Positions 16,061 to 25,800 of a stretch of 43,489 bases of DNA are shown here, in pieces. Both the position numbers and the translations under genes were made by a program. The DNA is from Microcaldota archaeon (GTDB lineage Archaea; Micrarchaeota; Micrarchaeia; Micrarchaeales; Micrarchaeaceae), in the NCBI GenBank assembly GCA_021827665.1, contig JAKAUR010000017.1:1-43489 (forward strand), read 5' to 3'. The notes beneath the pieces are model-generated. The model was not told the origin of the DNA. It was given only the letters and a program-made list of their open reading frames with translations, and did no database searches. Positions within the stretch are counted from its first letter, which is position 1; each line of letters begins with the position of its first letter.

Positions 16061-17575
16061 CTATATCCAAGGCAGTATGTTTAAGAGCAGGGCTACGACT
16101 ACTACTGCAGTGAGAACGTTTATGTACTTCTTTTTCAGGCTGTTGTCGTATATCCTCCATCCGTCAAATCCCGGCACGGGAAGAAGGTTCACTACCGCTA
16201 TGAGGAAGTTCAGCATGAACGATATCCCGAAAAGGGAGTAGAAGAAATATGCTATCCTCTTTAGCGGCGTGTTCGTTACCGGGAAATACTTTTCATAAAG
16301 GTTGACCCCTATCACCCCGCGCGATGTGCCGTTGTATGATTGCGCCACGAAAGTATAGTTGCCAGTGCTTGCAGCGACGCTCACAAGAGACCCTGGCTTG
16401 TCACGCAGGGCCACTGTGCTGAGCTGGGTGAGGTTGCTTACTGCCTGCCCATCCCATGCCAGAACTTCAGTGCCTGGCTGTATTACATTGTACGCCGGGT
16501 ATCCTGGAGTGGTCGAATAAACGAATACGCCGTGGCCGTATATGTTCGTAAGCACGAACGGCAGCATCAAAAGCATGGGTATGAGGAATATTATCATTGC
16601 AAGGAAGTTTGACGATACTCCTGCCGAAAATATTTTGTTCTGCTTTTTCTTGTCCAGCTTCAGAACCTCTGCCTCGTCAGGCTCTACAAATGCGCCAACC
16701 GGTATGACGCCGAACAGCAGAACCCCTACGGATTTGAGCTTCACCTTGAACGACCTGGCAAGTATTCCGTGCGAAAATTCGTGTATTATCAATATTATCG
16801 CAAGCGACAATATGCCGCTGAACAGCGGAAGGTCTATCCCAGGTATGACTGGAGCCACTCCGGGGGTGGAGCTGTGCAGCGGTGCTATGGAGCTTATGGA
16901 TATGGATTTTATCAAGGCTTCGACTATGGTTCCTGCATTGGCCACGAGCAGGGCGATTATGTAACCCGAGAAACCTGCGACAAGGACTATTCCCTTCAAT
17001 ATGTAATCAAGATAATAAGCTCCTGGATATGCGAAGCTGTAAACCAAAGCCTGGAACGTCGGCAGCGTTGTCGAGAACTCAGCGCTGGATATTAGGTTGA
17101 AGCGCGATATGTTTATGAAAAGAAGCGCGTACGAAGTAAACGGCAGCACGAACGCCATTATGAGCATGTTGCTTATGATGCCTACTGCATATACCTTTTT
17201 GGATGCCCTGCCGCGTATCAGCGGATACGAGAGAAGTCCGAAACCTAGCACCATGCCCCACATGGAAAGCAGTTCCCAGAAGTGCGAATACCTCTTGGCA
17301 AGGTAGTCTATTTCCTTTATCCCGTGCTCTCCGCTCAGCATGACCATGCCGTAGCCTCCTTTGAGCGAAAGCAGCTTCTTGATCGCCAATCCGGAAACGA
17401 CAAGGACGGCTATTGGAAGTATTATCTGCAACGCCAATCCAAGGTAATAAGCATAATAATCGAAATATATGAACGCGAAAACTACTATCGCCATAGCTAC
17501 GGATGCAGCTTTCTTGTATGCCAGAAAACGCGATCTGTCAGTTCCCTTGTCGACCTTTCTACCCTTAACCACCAA
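16061..17575 (-). CDS. Site-2 protease-like intramembrane metalloprotease (M50)
   Basis: The 504-residue polytopic membrane protein has a zinc motif HEFSH at 265-269 inside a transmembrane helix and the second M50 motif NLLPVPGFDGWRIY, with the metal-binding D471. A PDZ-like segment lies between them (about 352-390, containing VIQPGTEVLAWDGQ). About six hydrophobic helices precede the catalytic core. Such enzymes cut membrane-bound anchors of regulators, but no obvious substrate gene is adjacent. The start is TTG at 17575, with GTG codons immediately after it. It converges on the lhr unit with no spacer. Confidence 0.9.
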   Translation of the reverse strand: MVVKGRKVDKGTDRSRFLAYKKAASVAMAIVVFAFIYFDYYAYYLGLALQIILPIAVLVVSGLAIKKLLSLKGGYGMVMLSGEHGIKEIDYLAKRYSHFWELLSMWGMVLGFGLLSYPLIRGRASKKVYAVGIISNMLIMAFVLPFTSYALLFINISRFNLISSAEFSTTLPTFQALVYSFAYPGAYYLDYILKGIVLVAGFSGYIIALLVANAGTIVEALIKSISISSIAPLHSSTPGVAPVIPGIDLPLFSGILSLAIILIIHEFSHGILARSFKVKLKSVGVLLFGVIPVGAFVEPDEAEVLKLDKKKQNKIFSAGVSSNFLAMIIFLIPMLLMLPFVLTNIYGHGVFVYSTTPGYPAYNVIQPGTEVLAWDGQAVSNLTQLSTVALRDKPGSLVSVAASTGNYTFVAQSYNGTSRGVIGVNLYEKYFPVTNTPLKRIAYFFYSLFGISFMLNFLIAVVNLLPVPGFDGWRIYDNSLKKKYINVLTAVVVVALLLNILPWI

Positions 17576-17732
17576 AGCGCCTCAATGCAATAGGCTTTGA
17601 CGATAAAGCTATTTAGCGTTTATCCCATCTGCAGGTGCGTTTTGGCGTTTCCTTCCAAAAATTTGAGATTTTGGGCTTAGATAAACATTTCTAAACTTTC
17701 CCATACAACATAAAACATTCAAGGGTGGGAAT

Positions 17733-17951
17733 TTGGGTATAAAGTTCTGGTACTACAGGCATTTCAACAGGGAAAAGCTCCTGGAAGAGCTGTCGAAGCC
17801 TGCCGAAGGAGACTACGTAGCGGTAACAGAGGGCAATATGGTTACGCGGGTAAGGAGGGACGAGCTTGAGGAATACATGCGCTCCGTCAAGGAAAGAGAC
17901 GTTAAGCGCGAAGTTGTACAAAGCGCAATTGTCAAGCAGACCAAGCCCTGA
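17733..17951 (+). CDS. Small charged protein of unknown function
   Basis: The 72-residue protein starts at TTG 17733. It has an aromatic, basic beginning (MGIKFWYYRHFNREKLLEEL), a predicted strand (DYVAVTEGNMVTRV) and a charged helical end. I do not recognise the family. A TATA-like CATAAAACA (17709-17717) lies about 20 nt before the start. An open frame on the opposite strand covers the same region but lacks a promoter and has an atypical Cys/Leu/Tyr-rich composition. The 157-nt stretch before this gene (17576-17732) holds only promoter-like AT-rich DNA for this gene and the divergent protease. Confidence 0.5.
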   Translation: MGIKFWYYRHFNREKLLEELSKPAEGDYVAVTEGNMVTRVRRDELEEYMRSVKERDVKREVVQSAIVKQTKP

Positions 17952-17991
17952 ATCCATATGTGCGTATCCTGCTCATTCTGCGGCTTCAGTC

Positions 17992-18010
17992 CTATATAAG
18001 AATATATAAC
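17992..18010 (+). promoter_or_regulatory. Double TATA-like promoter of the MBF1-fen1 unit
   Basis: Two consecutive TATA-like runs (CTATATAAG and AATATATAAC) lie 30-45 nt before the start of the MBF1 gene. A GGTGTGAT sequence before the start could act in ribosome binding. Confidence 0.5.
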
Positions 18011-18041
18011 TTGCCGGCATTAATATACTGGGTGTGATTTG

Positions 18042-18503
18042 ATGGAAGAATGCGAGCTCTGCGGCAGGCAAATGAGTGTTGTGTACGTCGTATCCATAGA
18101 AGGGGTCGAATTCAGGGTATGTGCAAATTGCGCAAAGGGCAAGAAGATAGTTTCTGAACCCAACGAGCGCAAGCCCAACAGCAACGGCAGCTATTCAAAA
18201 AGGGAAAGGTCCGAAAGCGATGAGTCCGGCCCCGCTTTGATAGACGGCTACGGCACAGTCATACGCAACGCAAGGGAGGGGCTTAAGATACCGATAAAGG
18301 TTCTTGCGGAAATGATAAACGAGAAGGAGACGTTCCTGGCAAGGGTCGAGGAGGAGAAGACCGAACCGCCGATGCCGCTAGTCAAGAAGCTGGAGAAGAC
18401 ACTGAACATAAACCTTATCTCAGCAACCGACAAGCCAGAGACAAAGACGCATTCGATAGGCCAGCGCGGCAATGTCACCCTTGGCGACTATGCTACCAAA
18501 TGA
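18042..18503 (+). CDS. mbf1: Multiprotein bridging factor 1 (MBF1), archaeal type
   Basis: The 153-residue protein has an N-terminal zinc ribbon (CELC and CANC pairs in the first 35 residues), a polar Ser/Lys-rich linker and a cro/C1-type helix-turn-helix near the C-terminus (YGTVIRNAREGLKIPIKVLA, then EMINEKETFLARVEEEK). This is the archaeal MBF1 layout; the protein binds the transcription or translation machinery in other archaea. TTG 18039, one codon upstream, is an alternative start. The fen1 start follows the stop by 12 nt, so the two genes are probably co-transcribed. Confidence 0.9.
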   Translation: MEECELCGRQMSVVYVVSIEGVEFRVCANCAKGKKIVSEPNERKPNSNGSYSKRERSESDESGPALIDGYGTVIRNAREGLKIPIKVLAEMINEKETFLARVEEEKTEPPMPLVKKLEKTLNINLISATDKPETKTHSIGQRGNVTLGDYATK

Positions 18504-18515
18504 AAAGTGCTTGAG

Positions 18516-19565
18516 ATGGCGGTAGACCTTAGCAAACTCATACTCAGGGAGAAGATATCGCTCAAGGAGCTCAGCGGCAAAACAGTTGCGATAGATGCGT
18601 ACAACGTCCTATACCAATTTCTTTCCATAATAAGGCAGCCCGACGGCACTCCGCTCAAGGATTCAAAGGGCAGGGTGACTAGCCATCTCTCGGGGCTTTT
18701 CTACAGGAGCATAGACCTTATACAAAACGGGATAACGCCGATATATGTCTTCGACGGGATACCATCAAAGCTCAAAATGAAGACCATAGAAGCCAGGACG
18801 AAAAGGAGGGACGACGCATACAACGCGTGGCTGGAAGCCAAGGCGCAGGGGGCTCTAGAAGCGGCAAGGACCTATGCGCAGGAAAGCACAAGAGTCGACA
18901 AGGCCATAGTGTCTAGTGCCAAGCAGCTCCTGGATCTCATGGGCATAGCGCAGCTGACTTCGACCGGCGAAGGCGAGGCCCAGGCCAGCTACATGTGCAA
19001 GGAGGGGCTGGTAGACGCGGCAGCGAGCCAGGACTACGACACTCTGCTCTTCGGTGCTCCTGTAATAATAAGAAACCTTACGCTTTCAGGAAGGCGCAAG
19101 CTGCCCAAAAAGAACGTTTATGTTGACGTAGAGCCGGAGCGCGTGATACTAGAGGAAACCCTCAAAGCCCTTGGGATATCAAGGCAGCAGCTCATATGGA
19201 TAGGCATAATGCTGGGAAACGACTTCAACGACGGCATAAAGGGCATAGGCCCAAAGACCGCGCTCAAGATAGTGAAGGAGGCTAAAAGCATAGGGGAAGT
19301 AGAGTCGATAATAGACCAGAAATTCAAGACACAGTTCCAGACTGATATACGCGAGGTCGAAGAGCTGTTCAACAACCCGGATGTCACGCGCATAGAGCGG
19401 TCGGAACTAGAAAAAATGGTGTCCGCTAAGCCCGACATTGAAGGCATAAAGCACATGATGTGCGACGATTACGAGTTCTCCGAAGGCCGGATTGTCAAGT
19501 TTGCCGAAACCCTCGCCAAAAAGAGGGACTCGTCGAGGCAGGAGGGCATATCCAAGTGGTTCTGA
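18516..19565 (+). CDS. fen: Flap endonuclease 1
   Basis: The 349-residue structure-specific nuclease removes RNA-primer flaps in lagging-strand maturation and acts in repair. The N-terminus MAVDLSKLI matches the archaeal FEN start, which decides for ATG 18516 over GTG 18507. Metal ligands include D27 (VAIDAYN) and D80 (YVFDGIPS). Other motifs are STGEGEAQAS, SQDYDTLLFG and the helix-two-turn-helix GNDFNDGIKGIGPKTAL. The last eight residues, QEGISKWF, form a canonical PCNA-interacting peptide. The family's usual Gly2 is Ala here. No PCNA gene is in the window. Confidence 0.96.
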   Translation: MAVDLSKLILREKISLKELSGKTVAIDAYNVLYQFLSIIRQPDGTPLKDSKGRVTSHLSGLFYRSIDLIQNGITPIYVFDGIPSKLKMKTIEARTKRRDDAYNAWLEAKAQGALEAARTYAQESTRVDKAIVSSAKQLLDLMGIAQLTSTGEGEAQASYMCKEGLVDAAASQDYDTLLFGAPVIIRNLTLSGRRKLPKKNVYVDVEPERVILEETLKALGISRQQLIWIGIMLGNDFNDGIKGIGPKTALKIVKEAKSIGEVESIIDQKFKTQFQTDIREVEELFNNPDVTRIERSELEKMVSAKPDIEGIKHMMCDDYEFSEGRIVKFAETLAKKRDSSRQEGISKWF

Positions 19566-19614
19566 ACCTCCCATACAAATAAAGGTAGGCCCAGTTATGG
19601 GGTTTCTGCAAAGC

Positions 19615-19623
19615 TTTTTATAT
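19615..19623 (+). promoter_or_regulatory. TATA box for the Hsp20-like gene
   Basis: TTTTTATAT centred about 37 nt before the ATG at 19656, which predicts a leader of about 10 nt. Confidence 0.5.
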
Positions 19624-19655
19624 CTGGGTCAAAAAGTAAAGAGTGTGGCGATTTT

Positions 19656-20198
19656 ATGCCAGGAAAGAAGAAAAAGAGCGACAATAAGGACCAAAACCCG
19701 AATGGCGTTCCAGATATAGAGAACCTGATAAAACTTATTGCAAAAACATTGAAGGAGAATTTTGACAACAACGACATGGCCAGCATAGCCAACGAGTTCG
19801 GCATAGACATAAAGCTTTCGTCAAATCCTTCCAAGGCCGTACCTCCTTCAAAGCCAATTCTACCAAAAAAGCCGGAAGCTAAGCTGCCGCAGGGCATGCC
19901 TCCGGAAATACAGACGCCAACCGAGCCTTTCGTAGAAACGATATACAAGAAGGATTCGGTAGTGATAGACGCGAGCATGCCTAATGTAACTAAGGATGAG
20001 ATAAACGTAATCGCATCGCAGGGAACGCTGATCATAGAGATAAGCCACAAGGGCACGATATACAGCAAGAAGCTGCAGCTCGAGGCCAACGTAGATCCGG
20101 AAAGGGCATCTGCCACTTTCAAGAACGGGGTGCTCGAAGTCGTCATGCCCATAGTTGAAATGGCTTACATGAAGGACTTCAAGCTCAACATAAAGTGA
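19656..20198 (+). CDS. Hsp20/alpha-crystallin-like small heat shock protein
   Basis: The 180-residue protein has an N-terminal arm of about 90 residues: Lys-rich, then an amphipathic helix, then a Pro/Lys-rich linker. A C-terminal alpha-crystallin-like beta sandwich follows, with DSVVIDASMPNVTKDEINVI, GTLIIEIS and the GVLEVVMPI strand that matches the family's GVLxVxxPK. It probably binds unfolding proteins without ATP. The linker is unusually long for a small heat shock protein, and the C-terminal IxI anchor is not obvious. Its own promoter suggests separate control. Confidence 0.78.
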   Translation: MPGKKKKSDNKDQNPNGVPDIENLIKLIAKTLKENFDNNDMASIANEFGIDIKLSSNPSKAVPPSKPILPKKPEAKLPQGMPPEIQTPTEPFVETIYKKDSVVIDASMPNVTKDEINVIASQGTLIIEISHKGTIYSKKLQLEANVDPERASATFKNGVLEVVMPIVEMAYMKDFKLNIK

Positions 20199-20211
20199 GC
20201 GAATCAAAAGC

Positions 20212-20220
20212 AATAAATAT
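20212..20220 (+). promoter_or_regulatory. TATA box for the 44-residue basic protein
   Basis: AATAAATAT, about 40 nt before the ATG at 20256. It is about 29 nt before an earlier ATG at 20245 that opens a three-codon frame (Met-Val-Leu-stop) whose TAA overlaps the real start (TAATG). Confidence 0.45.
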
Positions 20221-20255
20221 GCCAACGGGGAAATAAAGCTGTCAATGGTGCTTTA

Positions 20256-20390
20256 ATGCAGAAGAAAGTAACAAAATCGAACAGGAAGCTCGGCAAGGAG
20301 TACAGGAACAAGAAGAAGGTCAACAGGCTAAAGAAGGAGCACAGGAAGAGGCTCAAGGCAGTAAGAAGGAAGGGCAAGGTAGTCGGCTGA
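20256..20390 (+). CDS. Tiny, highly basic protein of unknown function
   Basis: The 44-residue product has 14 Lys, 7 Arg and 1 His, so about half its residues are positively charged. Only a few are acidic or hydrophobic (for example KEYRNKKKVNRLKKEHRKR). It is probably a single basic helix that binds RNA, DNA or the ribosome. I do not recognise a family; it is longer than eL41 and not clearly related to it. A TATA box and clean start and stop codons support it as a gene. Its stop lies 2 nt before the end of the convergent gene. Confidence 0.6.
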   Translation: MQKKVTKSNRKLGKEYRNKKKVNRLKKEHRKRLKAVRRKGKVVG

Positions 20391-20392
20391 GC

Positions 20393-20986
20393 TCAGGTTA
20401 TGTCAACGTACATCTTGTCATTGAATTCATAGGCAACAGAATCCTCGCCTATGCTCATGTATGCGAGCATCTCATCCTTGTTGCCGAATTTTCTTATTTC
20501 GCTGTCGAAGTCCATAAGGTATATTCCGTCCAGCTCGTAGTATAACACAGGGTTGAGCCTGTCGTTTTTCTCTATTATCAATATCTTTGACGAAGGATTT
20601 CCCAGCGCTATTATCAGGCTGCACAGGAGCGTATACCTGTCGAGCTTTTCCCCGGCGCCGAACTCCATGGTTTCCGCAGGCTCGAGCCAGAACTCAACAG
20701 GCAGGTTTATAGTCTCTATCTCCTTCCTCACGAACTCATAGGCCGTCACGCTGGCGGCGTAGAAGTCCCTTTCATAGGAATACTGTTCGAAGCCGCTTTT
20801 TATCTCCTCGGCTTTTTCTACCACCGAACGGTTTTTCGGAGTCACCAGCCTGGGCAGCTCAGCTACCGAAAGGCTCTCCTCTTCTCCTATGTAATCGCGA
20901 TACCTGTTTATGATCCTTGAGTATATCGCGTTGAGCTTTCTGAGCCTCTCGAAATCAGGGCTTTTCTCTTCCGCTTCCGAATCCAT
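20393..20986 (-). CDS. Protein of unknown function, possibly a degenerate transglutaminase-like fold
   Basis: The 197-residue soluble protein has a charged, helical first half (DFERLRKLNAIYSRIINRYR). The second half reads GEKLDRYTLLCSLIIALGN, then KILIIEK and YYELDGIYLMDFDS. This order resembles a transglutaminase-like core (helix after the catalytic Cys, then strands carrying His and Asp), but the expected Cys in the GxC position and the His are not present. If the fold is right, the protein is inactive as a protease or transferase. The gene is divergent from polX, with a shared 91-nt promoter region (20987-21077). Confidence 0.5.
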   Translation of the reverse strand: MDSEAEEKSPDFERLRKLNAIYSRIINRYRDYIGEEESLSVAELPRLVTPKNRSVVEKAEEIKSGFEQYSYERDFYAASVTAYEFVRKEIETINLPVEFWLEPAETMEFGAGEKLDRYTLLCSLIIALGNPSSKILIIEKNDRLNPVLYYELDGIYLMDFDSEIRKFGNKDEMLAYMSIGEDSVAYEFNDKMYVDIT

Positions 20987-21048
20987 TCAAATGCACTGTT
21001 GTTATGGCGCTGGCAAACGATAAATTCCTTGCGGTGCCTCCCGCTGCA

Positions 21049-21060
21049 TATTTTAATTTT
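21049..21060 (+). promoter_or_regulatory. TATA region for polX
   Basis: ATATTTTAATTT centred about 25 nt before the ATG at 21078, consistent with a leaderless mRNA. The same 91-nt spacer carries an AATTTATCG element on the minus strand (21019-21027) for the divergent gene. Confidence 0.45.
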
Positions 21061-21077
21061 TTCATAGCTTTATTATC

Positions 21078-22811
21078 ATGGCAAACAAGGAGCTGGCCGA
21101 GATATTCAACGAAATAGCGGACATGCTTAGCGTCGACAAAAGGCCCACGGCCAGGTTCGAGGTGCGCGCCTACCAGAACGCCGCCATGGCCCTGCTTTCC
21201 ATGGACGAGGACGTATCAAAGCTTTACGCGCGCTCAGGCCTTGACGGGCTCATGTCAATAAGCGGCATAGGCAAAGGCCTTGCCGGAAAGATAGAGGAAT
21301 ACATAAAGACCGGCCACGTCAAGAAGTACGAAGAGCTCAAGAAGAGGTATCCAATAGATTTCGAGAACCTCACAAAGATAGAGGGCATGGGGGCAAAAAG
21401 GGCCATAACGCTCTACCAGAAGCTCGGCGTCACTGACATACAAAGCCTTAAGGATGCCATATCCTCCCACAAGGTAATGGCTCTAGACGGCTTCGGCGAA
21501 AAGAGCGAGCAGCTTCTCGAAAAGGGCATAGAGATGCTCGAAGGCTCGAAGGGCAGGATGCTTCTCGGAGACGTGCTGCCCGTAGCCGAATCCATAGTTT
21601 CAGGGCTGCTGGACTCGAAAAAGGTCGAGAAAGCGATAATATGCGGCTCAACAAGGCGCATGAAGGAGACAATAGGCGACATAGACATACTTGCAATATC
21701 GCAGCACCCTGAGGACGTAATGGACATGTTTGCAAAAATGAAAATGGTAACAAGCACCGTGGTCAAGGGCCCTACGAAAACCACAGTATGGCTCAACATA
21801 GGCACAACCTGCGACCTTAGGGTGATAGCTCCTGAAAGCTTCGGCGCTGCAATGCAGTACTTTACTGGCAGCAAGGAGCACAACGTAGAGGTCAGGAAGA
21901 TCGCGATATCCAAGGGCTACAAGCTTAACGAATACGGCCTCTTCGACAAAAACGACAAGGTCATATCAGCGATAGATGAAGTGGACATATATTCCAGGCT
22001 TGGAATGGACTGGATAGAGCCGGAAATGAGGGAGAACCGCGGCGAAATAGCCCTTGCCAAGAAGCACAGGCTGCCAAAAATAATAACGCTCAAGGACCTA
22101 AAGGGGGACATGCATTCCCACACGAAGGAAACGGACGGCACAAACACGCTAGAAGAAATGGCCGAAGCCGCAATCGCCCATGGGCTCGAATATCTCGCAG
22201 TAACAAATCATACCAAGAGCCTGAGGGTGGCGCACGGCATGGACGAGAAGAAGTTCGCAGAGTTCTTCAAAAAGATTGACGACCTGAACGAAAAGCTTGA
22301 CGGAAAGCTCACGCTCCTAAAAGGGGCAGAAGTCGACATACTGAAGGACGGCTCGCTTGATCTTTCCGCAGACACGCTGAAGAACATGGACTGTGTGGTC
22401 GCAGCAGTGCATTCAGGCTTCAACATGGGCATCGGGGAAATGACGTCAAGGGTAATAAAGGCAATAGATTCGGGTTACATAGACATACTTGCGCATCCGA
22501 CCGGCAGGATAATAAACGAAAGGGAACCGTATGCGATAGACCTGAGGGAGGTTGCGGAAAAGGCAGAAGAGCGGGGCGTAGTTATGGAGATAGACTCGTA
22601 TCCGAGCAGGCTTGACCTCAACGACGCATCCATATTCGCGATACGCGATTACAAGGTGATGTTCTCAGTAGATTCGGATGCCCACAACGTGTCCCATTTC
22701 GACTACCTGCGCTACGGCATCGGAATGGCAAGGAGGGGCTGGCTCACTAAGGACAAGGTAATAAACACGATGCCGGCGAAGCGCGTAGCCAAGCTGCTGA
22801 ATCGGAAATAA
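21078..22811 (+). CDS. polX: Family X DNA polymerase with PHP exonuclease domain (PolX)
   Basis: The 577-residue bacterial/archaeal-type PolX fills gaps in base-excision repair. It has an N-terminal 8-kDa-like domain, helix-hairpin-helix motifs (ISGIGKGLAGKIEEYI and IEGMGAKRAITLY) and the polymerase site GSTRRMKETIGDIDIL, with D201, D203 and the third aspartate D246 (CDLRVI). The C-terminal PHP domain opens with KGDMHSHTKETDG (D344, H346, H348) and continues with VTNHTKS and SVDSDAHN, so a 3'-5' exonuclease or phosphoesterase site appears intact. It ends 2 nt before the stop of the convergent DP2 gene. Confidence 0.94.
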   Translation: MANKELAEIFNEIADMLSVDKRPTARFEVRAYQNAAMALLSMDEDVSKLYARSGLDGLMSISGIGKGLAGKIEEYIKTGHVKKYEELKKRYPIDFENLTKIEGMGAKRAITLYQKLGVTDIQSLKDAISSHKVMALDGFGEKSEQLLEKGIEMLEGSKGRMLLGDVLPVAESIVSGLLDSKKVEKAIICGSTRRMKETIGDIDILAISQHPEDVMDMFAKMKMVTSTVVKGPTKTTVWLNIGTTCDLRVIAPESFGAAMQYFTGSKEHNVEVRKIAISKGYKLNEYGLFDKNDKVISAIDEVDIYSRLGMDWIEPEMRENRGEIALAKKHRLPKIITLKDLKGDMHSHTKETDGTNTLEEMAEAAIAHGLEYLAVTNHTKSLRVAHGMDEKKFAEFFKKIDDLNEKLDGKLTLLKGAEVDILKDGSLDLSADTLKNMDCVVAAVHSGFNMGIGEMTSRVIKAIDSGYIDILAHPTGRIINEREPYAIDLREVAEKAEERGVVMEIDSYPSRLDLNDASIFAIRDYKVMFSVDSDAHNVSHFDYLRYGIGMARRGWLTKDKVINTMPAKRVAKLLNRK

Positions 22812-22813
22812 GC

Positions 22814-25800
22814 CTACATGAATTTAAGCAGGTTGAACTGCTTGTCGTCCTTTATCGGGACTGTCCCCACCTGCCCGAATACGGCTTCTATCTCTTCCTT
22901 GAGCAAAATTATCCTCTGCTTTATGTAGGGCTCAAGCTCGTACCTGTCTGCCAGCTTTATCGCGGTGTTCAGATATTTCTCTATCCCTCCCTTTGATATG
23001 GTGAGCAAAAGCTTTCCGCCGCATCTGGTGCATACGCCCTTTATCGGTATGCGCCTGTATTTGGCGTTGCACTGCACGCAGCGGAATCCCTGCCTTGAAT
23101 ACGAATGGAGGTTGCCCATCAGGTCCGGTATGAAATGGCTTAATATTAGTCTTCTGGCCGTGTCCCTCTTGTCTATGCTGTAAAGCTTGTCCATCAGGCT
23201 GAACTGCATCTCTATCTTGTCGTTCATTGTCTTGAGCGTGGTGTACGAGCTCCTCTTCGGCGCTTGGGCAACGGCGTTTATTCCGGAAAGGTGCGTGAAC
23301 CTTATCCCTGAATATATCGAATCCTTCTGAAGCCTGTCGCCCACGATTTCGACCTTCACCTCTCCAGGCGCCGGATACGAATACGTCTTGTCGTAGAAAT
23401 CTATGCCGTAGCTTTCTACGACCTCCATGGCATGTACTTCGTCGTCAACTTCTTCAGGCTTGACGTTGACCGTGAGTATGAGCGGCGCATCCATTGTGCC
23501 CCCTACGGTAGTTGGCATGTAGTGCTTCGAGAAATTCACAAGCGCGTCAAGCAGCATCATCGTTGTGTCCTCGTCTCCGTCGCAGTTTCTCCTCCTTGCG
23601 GAAATCAGGTAGGGATGTGCGAAACCCACGCTCGCATCAGTGAACCCTATTATCCTGCCGAGCACCCCTGCGGACGTGTGCGGCGAAAGAGTTATCACGT
23701 AATGGCCCACGAGGTCCTTCTGCTCAGACACGTTGTAGAATCTTTCCAGGCCGTAGAACTTTACCAGCATATCGTCCATGAACTGGGTGACATTCACGAA
23801 ATAATCGGCGCCCCTCCTGTTCAGTATGACGTCCTGGTGCATAATCTCGACGAGCTGGTCTCCGCGCTCCAGGGGATTTCCCAAATAGTCCTTGTCATAA
23901 CCCAGCTTCTTTAATATCTCGACGTCTGCCGATATCTCGTCAGGATAGAAATGTGTTATCGGGACGTCGGTTGCGTCGAATCTTGAGGTCCCGTCCTTGA
24001 ATATGAATATCTTGTGCACGCTGCGTAGCAAACCCTTCTCCAGCGGCTCGGCTAGCTTGTCGGAATTCGAAAGCCCCTTGACTCCTTTCATGAGCTTGGG
24101 CAGCGAAGTCATTCCTATCTTCTCCATGGCCCTGTTGACTTCTGCGACTATGTTTATCTGCTTCATTTCGCCTCCTTCCATATGGCCTCCGCATTTCTCG
24201 CACTTCAATCCAATCCCGAAGTTTCCGCAAAGCTTGCATTTGCGCATTATCTCCGCCCTGCACTTATGCTCCTCGCAGTAAAACGAGTTTATGTATTCTC
24301 CGCCTTTTGTGCACAGGTGCCTTGCCAGCTCCACGTTTATGTTCTGGGAATTGAACTTCTTGCCCTGCAGCATGTAAGCCTTTGTTATGCTTCTCTCCTT
24401 GCCGCCGTATTCGCCTATCGGAAACAGTATATGCGGGGCGGGCTTCATCAGCCTCTCTCTTGCTTTCTCCGGCCTTCCCATCCTTCCTCCAACCTTAGTT
24501 GAACGCCTCATTATCTTGAACTTCGCCAGCTTGTTAAGCATCTCAAGGGAGCTCTGCGCCCTCAGCGCGTCTTCTGGCAGCTCTTCGTCCTGGATTATCC
24601 TTCCATTCCTTACTAGCCCAAAGCTTGCCATGAGCGACTTGGCGGTTTCGCCCTCTACATATATGCTGTCGTTCCTGTCAACGTGGGGTATGCAAGCTCT
24701 CTCCAAAAGCTCCCTTACCTTGGCAAGCCCGTCGCCGCTTATGGCAACGGAAGAAATGGCATCGAGCGTTTTCGCACCTTTAAGATCCGCTTCCTTGAAA
24801 GCTTCGACTAGGGATAACATGTCCTCGGTGCTTATGTCCGAATAATCGTATATGAATCTGGGGTGCATGGGCACTCCGTACTTTTCAGAGATGCTAAGCG
24901 CATCTGCAAAATTTGATATCTCCGGAATCTCTTCGCATCCGGCCTTTTTGAGCTGAAGCGCCCAGTACTCCTCAACATAGCTCGTCGGGCTCAGCGGCGT
25001 GTTCGTTTTCTTAAAGTCTCCATACGTGACAAGGATGTCGCCGACTGACAGGATCTTCTTGATGTGCGGCTCTAGCCTTCTCGCCTCATCCGCATCCTTT
25101 ATCCTGAACGCTTCTCCGGTATCGAGCTTGACGAACGGGCCCTCTATGCTATCCACAGGGACGGCAACGCAGCCCTTTCCTGGCTTCTCCACCTTCAGCT
25201 GCGTTCCCGTTGCTATGAATTCGTCCATAAGGTACATCGTAGCAGGGCTGAAGCCCTTCGAGGCTATTCCGGTAAACCTGCTCCTCCCGTATCTGAGCCT
25301 GAAAGCTCCCGCATGCTCAGGGTATGCGAATATCGGCCTCCCGGCAACGAGCTCCTGCAGGAACACTACGTCCTTTTTTGTCTCCTTCTGCTCCGTCTGC
25401 TGGGATTTTTCCACCTTTATTATCTGGTTGAGCCATGACCAGTCGAGCCCAGCCCCCTTTGTATATTTGAGAACGCTCTTGGCCTTCTGGGCTATGCCCT
25501 CGCACGACACAAGGCATATGCCGCTCCTTATCTTGTTCGATATCATCTGCGGCTTTCCGGCTGCGTCTAGCCTGTTTATGTTCCTGTGTATGCCTATCTC
25601 TATCTGCTCCGAAGCCAGGCCGTCAAGGCATACGGGGCAGTTCTCGAATATGGTCCTTATGTCCTGTTCCGGCGGCAGGTATTGCAGCCTGGCCACCCTG
25701 GAATTGTAAATCTGTATCTCTTCAACGTATCTGTCTATTTCCGCCTTAGTGGCCTTGTAGGTGCCTATCCCTAATATCCTCCTTCCGTAATCCGCGAGCG

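Noticed and set aside
17691-17957. Minus-strand frame of 88 codons opposite the 72-residue gene
   Set aside because: The plus-strand frame has a TATA-like element and ordinary charged-protein composition; the minus frame has neither.
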